NCBI RefSeq assembly: GCF_029227915.1
Contig: NC_079880.1
Coordinates: 27,213,501 to 27,277,500, forward strand
Length of the DNA: 64,000 nucleotides
DNA from: Hydractinia symbiolongicarpus
Lineage: Eukaryota > Cnidaria > Hydrozoa > Anthoathecata > Hydractiniidae
Direction: 5' to 3'
In this document: positions 63,501-64,000 of the stretch, piece after piece
Position numbering within the stretch: position 1 is the stretch's first letter
Layout of the letters: each line of letters opens with the position of its first letter
Notes under the pieces: model-generated
Databases searched by the model: none
What the model was told of the DNA's origin: nothing
What the model saw: only the letters and a program-made list of their open reading frames with translations
Position numbers and translations under genes: made by a program

Positions 63501-64000
63501 ACTGTTACCGCTAGAAAGTCATTGAAATGTAGTTTTTGAAACTGTCTCTATTTCTTCAGTGCGCGATAACGGCTAGGATTAGTCCCACAGTAAAAAAAGA
63601 CTGATTTATCTAAATTTTTAAAAAAAGCGCTACCACAGAGCATAGTGTACTCGCTGAATTCCAGCAATCATCTCGAATTAAGAAGAATGTGATTCCTGGG
63701 ATTCCAATTATCTCATTTATTGCATCTATAATGTCACAGTCCAGAATCAGTTCAACTAAGTCCCACAGTCAATCGCTTCACTGTTAAAAGCGATGCAACC
63801 TAGTAATGTCAGAAAAATATCTCTAAGTACATGTTGGTACGAATATGTGACCCAACCGTTGTAACTCAAACGGACTGACACCGTTAGAAAGTCAGTGAGA
63901 TGTAGTTTTTGAAACTGTCGCCCTTTCTTCAGCACGCAATAACGGCTAGGATTGGTCCCACAGTAGAGAATGACTTATTTATCTCAGTTTTTAAATGAAG
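60551..64000. repeat. Most diverged part of the array (right edge of window)
   Basis: There are about 9 monomers. Only loose dimer- and trimer-scale relations are seen: TTTTGAAATGAACCGCTTCC near 60,260, 62,124 and 62,870, and TCATCTCGAATTAAGAAG near 61,432, 62,550 and 63,669. Single-base changes not seen elsewhere are frequent. The array continues past the window, and no unique flank is reached. Confidence 0.82.

Larger units (their letters stand above)
1..64000. repeat. Tandem satellite DNA array, ~373-bp monomer, ~171 copies
   Basis: The landmark GGATTGGTCCCACAGT starts at 258, 631 (one base changed), 1004 and 1377, exactly 373 bp apart, and recurs at this spacing to the end of the window. 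Every copy seen is in the same orientation. There is no interruption by unique sequence, transposon or microsatellite, and both edges lie inside the array. Monomer length varies slightly (371-374, once 347) through small indels. GC is about 39% by hand count over 1-360. Satellite arrays of this size are typical of eukaryotic centromeric or pericentromeric heterochromatin; that location is inferred, since nothing flanking is visible. I do not recognise the monomer family and cannot assign a species. Confidence 0.98.

Noticed and set aside
1-64000. CRISPR array or other prokaryotic direct-repeat system
   Set aside because: The repeat unit is 373 bp with no conserved-repeat/unique-spacer alternation and no cas-like genes. 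The whole unit is repetitive.
1-64000. Drosophila 359-bp (1.688) or primate alpha satellite
   Set aside because: The monomer length of 373 and the sequence do not resemble these as I know them. A database search would be needed to test other named families.
1-64000. Transposon-derived repeat (LTR, TIR, Helitron or LINE ends)
   Set aside because: No terminal repeats, target-site duplications, poly-A tails or coding remnants were seen; copies join directly head to tail.
1-64000. Strict ABAB dimer satellite (746-bp unit) across the window
   Set aside because: A-type and B-type monomers do not alternate regularly. Dimer structure holds only locally, at 55-57.7 kb and 59-60.5 kb.

Overview
The whole window is one uninterrupted tandem array of a satellite DNA. 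The monomer is about 373 bp, so 64 kb holds about 171-172 copies. All copies run head to tail in the same orientation, and both window edges lie inside the array. I found no protein-coding gene, RNA gene, transposon, CRISPR array, telomeric repeat or unique DNA. Open frames are short (94 codons or fewer), start only at TTG or GTG, and recur wherever the satellite itself is duplicated. Because 373 is not a multiple of 3, no frame carries on from monomer to monomer.

This points to a eukaryotic chromosome, most likely centromeric or pericentromeric heterochromatin, assembled from long reads. I do not recognise the monomer and cannot name the species. GC is about 39% (hand count of the first 360 bases). 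CpG is close to the random expectation (about 11-15 per monomer by eye), which weakly argues against heavy germline CpG methylation and would suit many invertebrates.

Monomers fall into two main families. A-type carries GCGCGCGATAACGGCTAGG, TGAAGCGCTTCCACAGCGC and GTCAAAGTAAGAAG. B-type carries GTGCGTGCTAACGGCCAGG, AAAGCGCTACCACAGAGC, an EcoRI-type GAATTC and GTCGAATTAAG. Many monomers are mosaics of the two. On top of this lies a patchwork of higher-order repeats (HORs) of different sizes.

Layout: 1-15 kb is an 8-mer family (2,984 bp) with shortened copies, a 3-mer, a 4-mer and a fresh single-monomer duplication. 15.3-21.7 kb is two copies of a 2,958-bp 8-mer tagged by a 26-bp deletion. 21.2-31.9 kb is three copies of a 10-mer, the middle one lacking one monomer. 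31.9-35.7 kb is mixed. 35.7-43.1 kb has the nested order X-X-Y-X-Y of two 4-mers. 43.8-51.0 kb is two and a bit copies of a 9-mer (3,353 bp). 50.5-55.2 kb is two and a half copies of a 5-mer (1,865 bp). 55.1-57.7 kb is a dimer block. 57.7-64 kb is the most diverged part, with only dimer-scale duplications.

The pattern fits repeated unequal exchange in monomer register plus gene conversion, with many local amplifications of different age rather than one dominant HOR. Nothing here is a gene system. Any function would be structural, through short dyad symmetries, A/T tracts and a strongly conserved block. All block limits were found by matching diagnostic variants by eye and are good to a few tens of bases.
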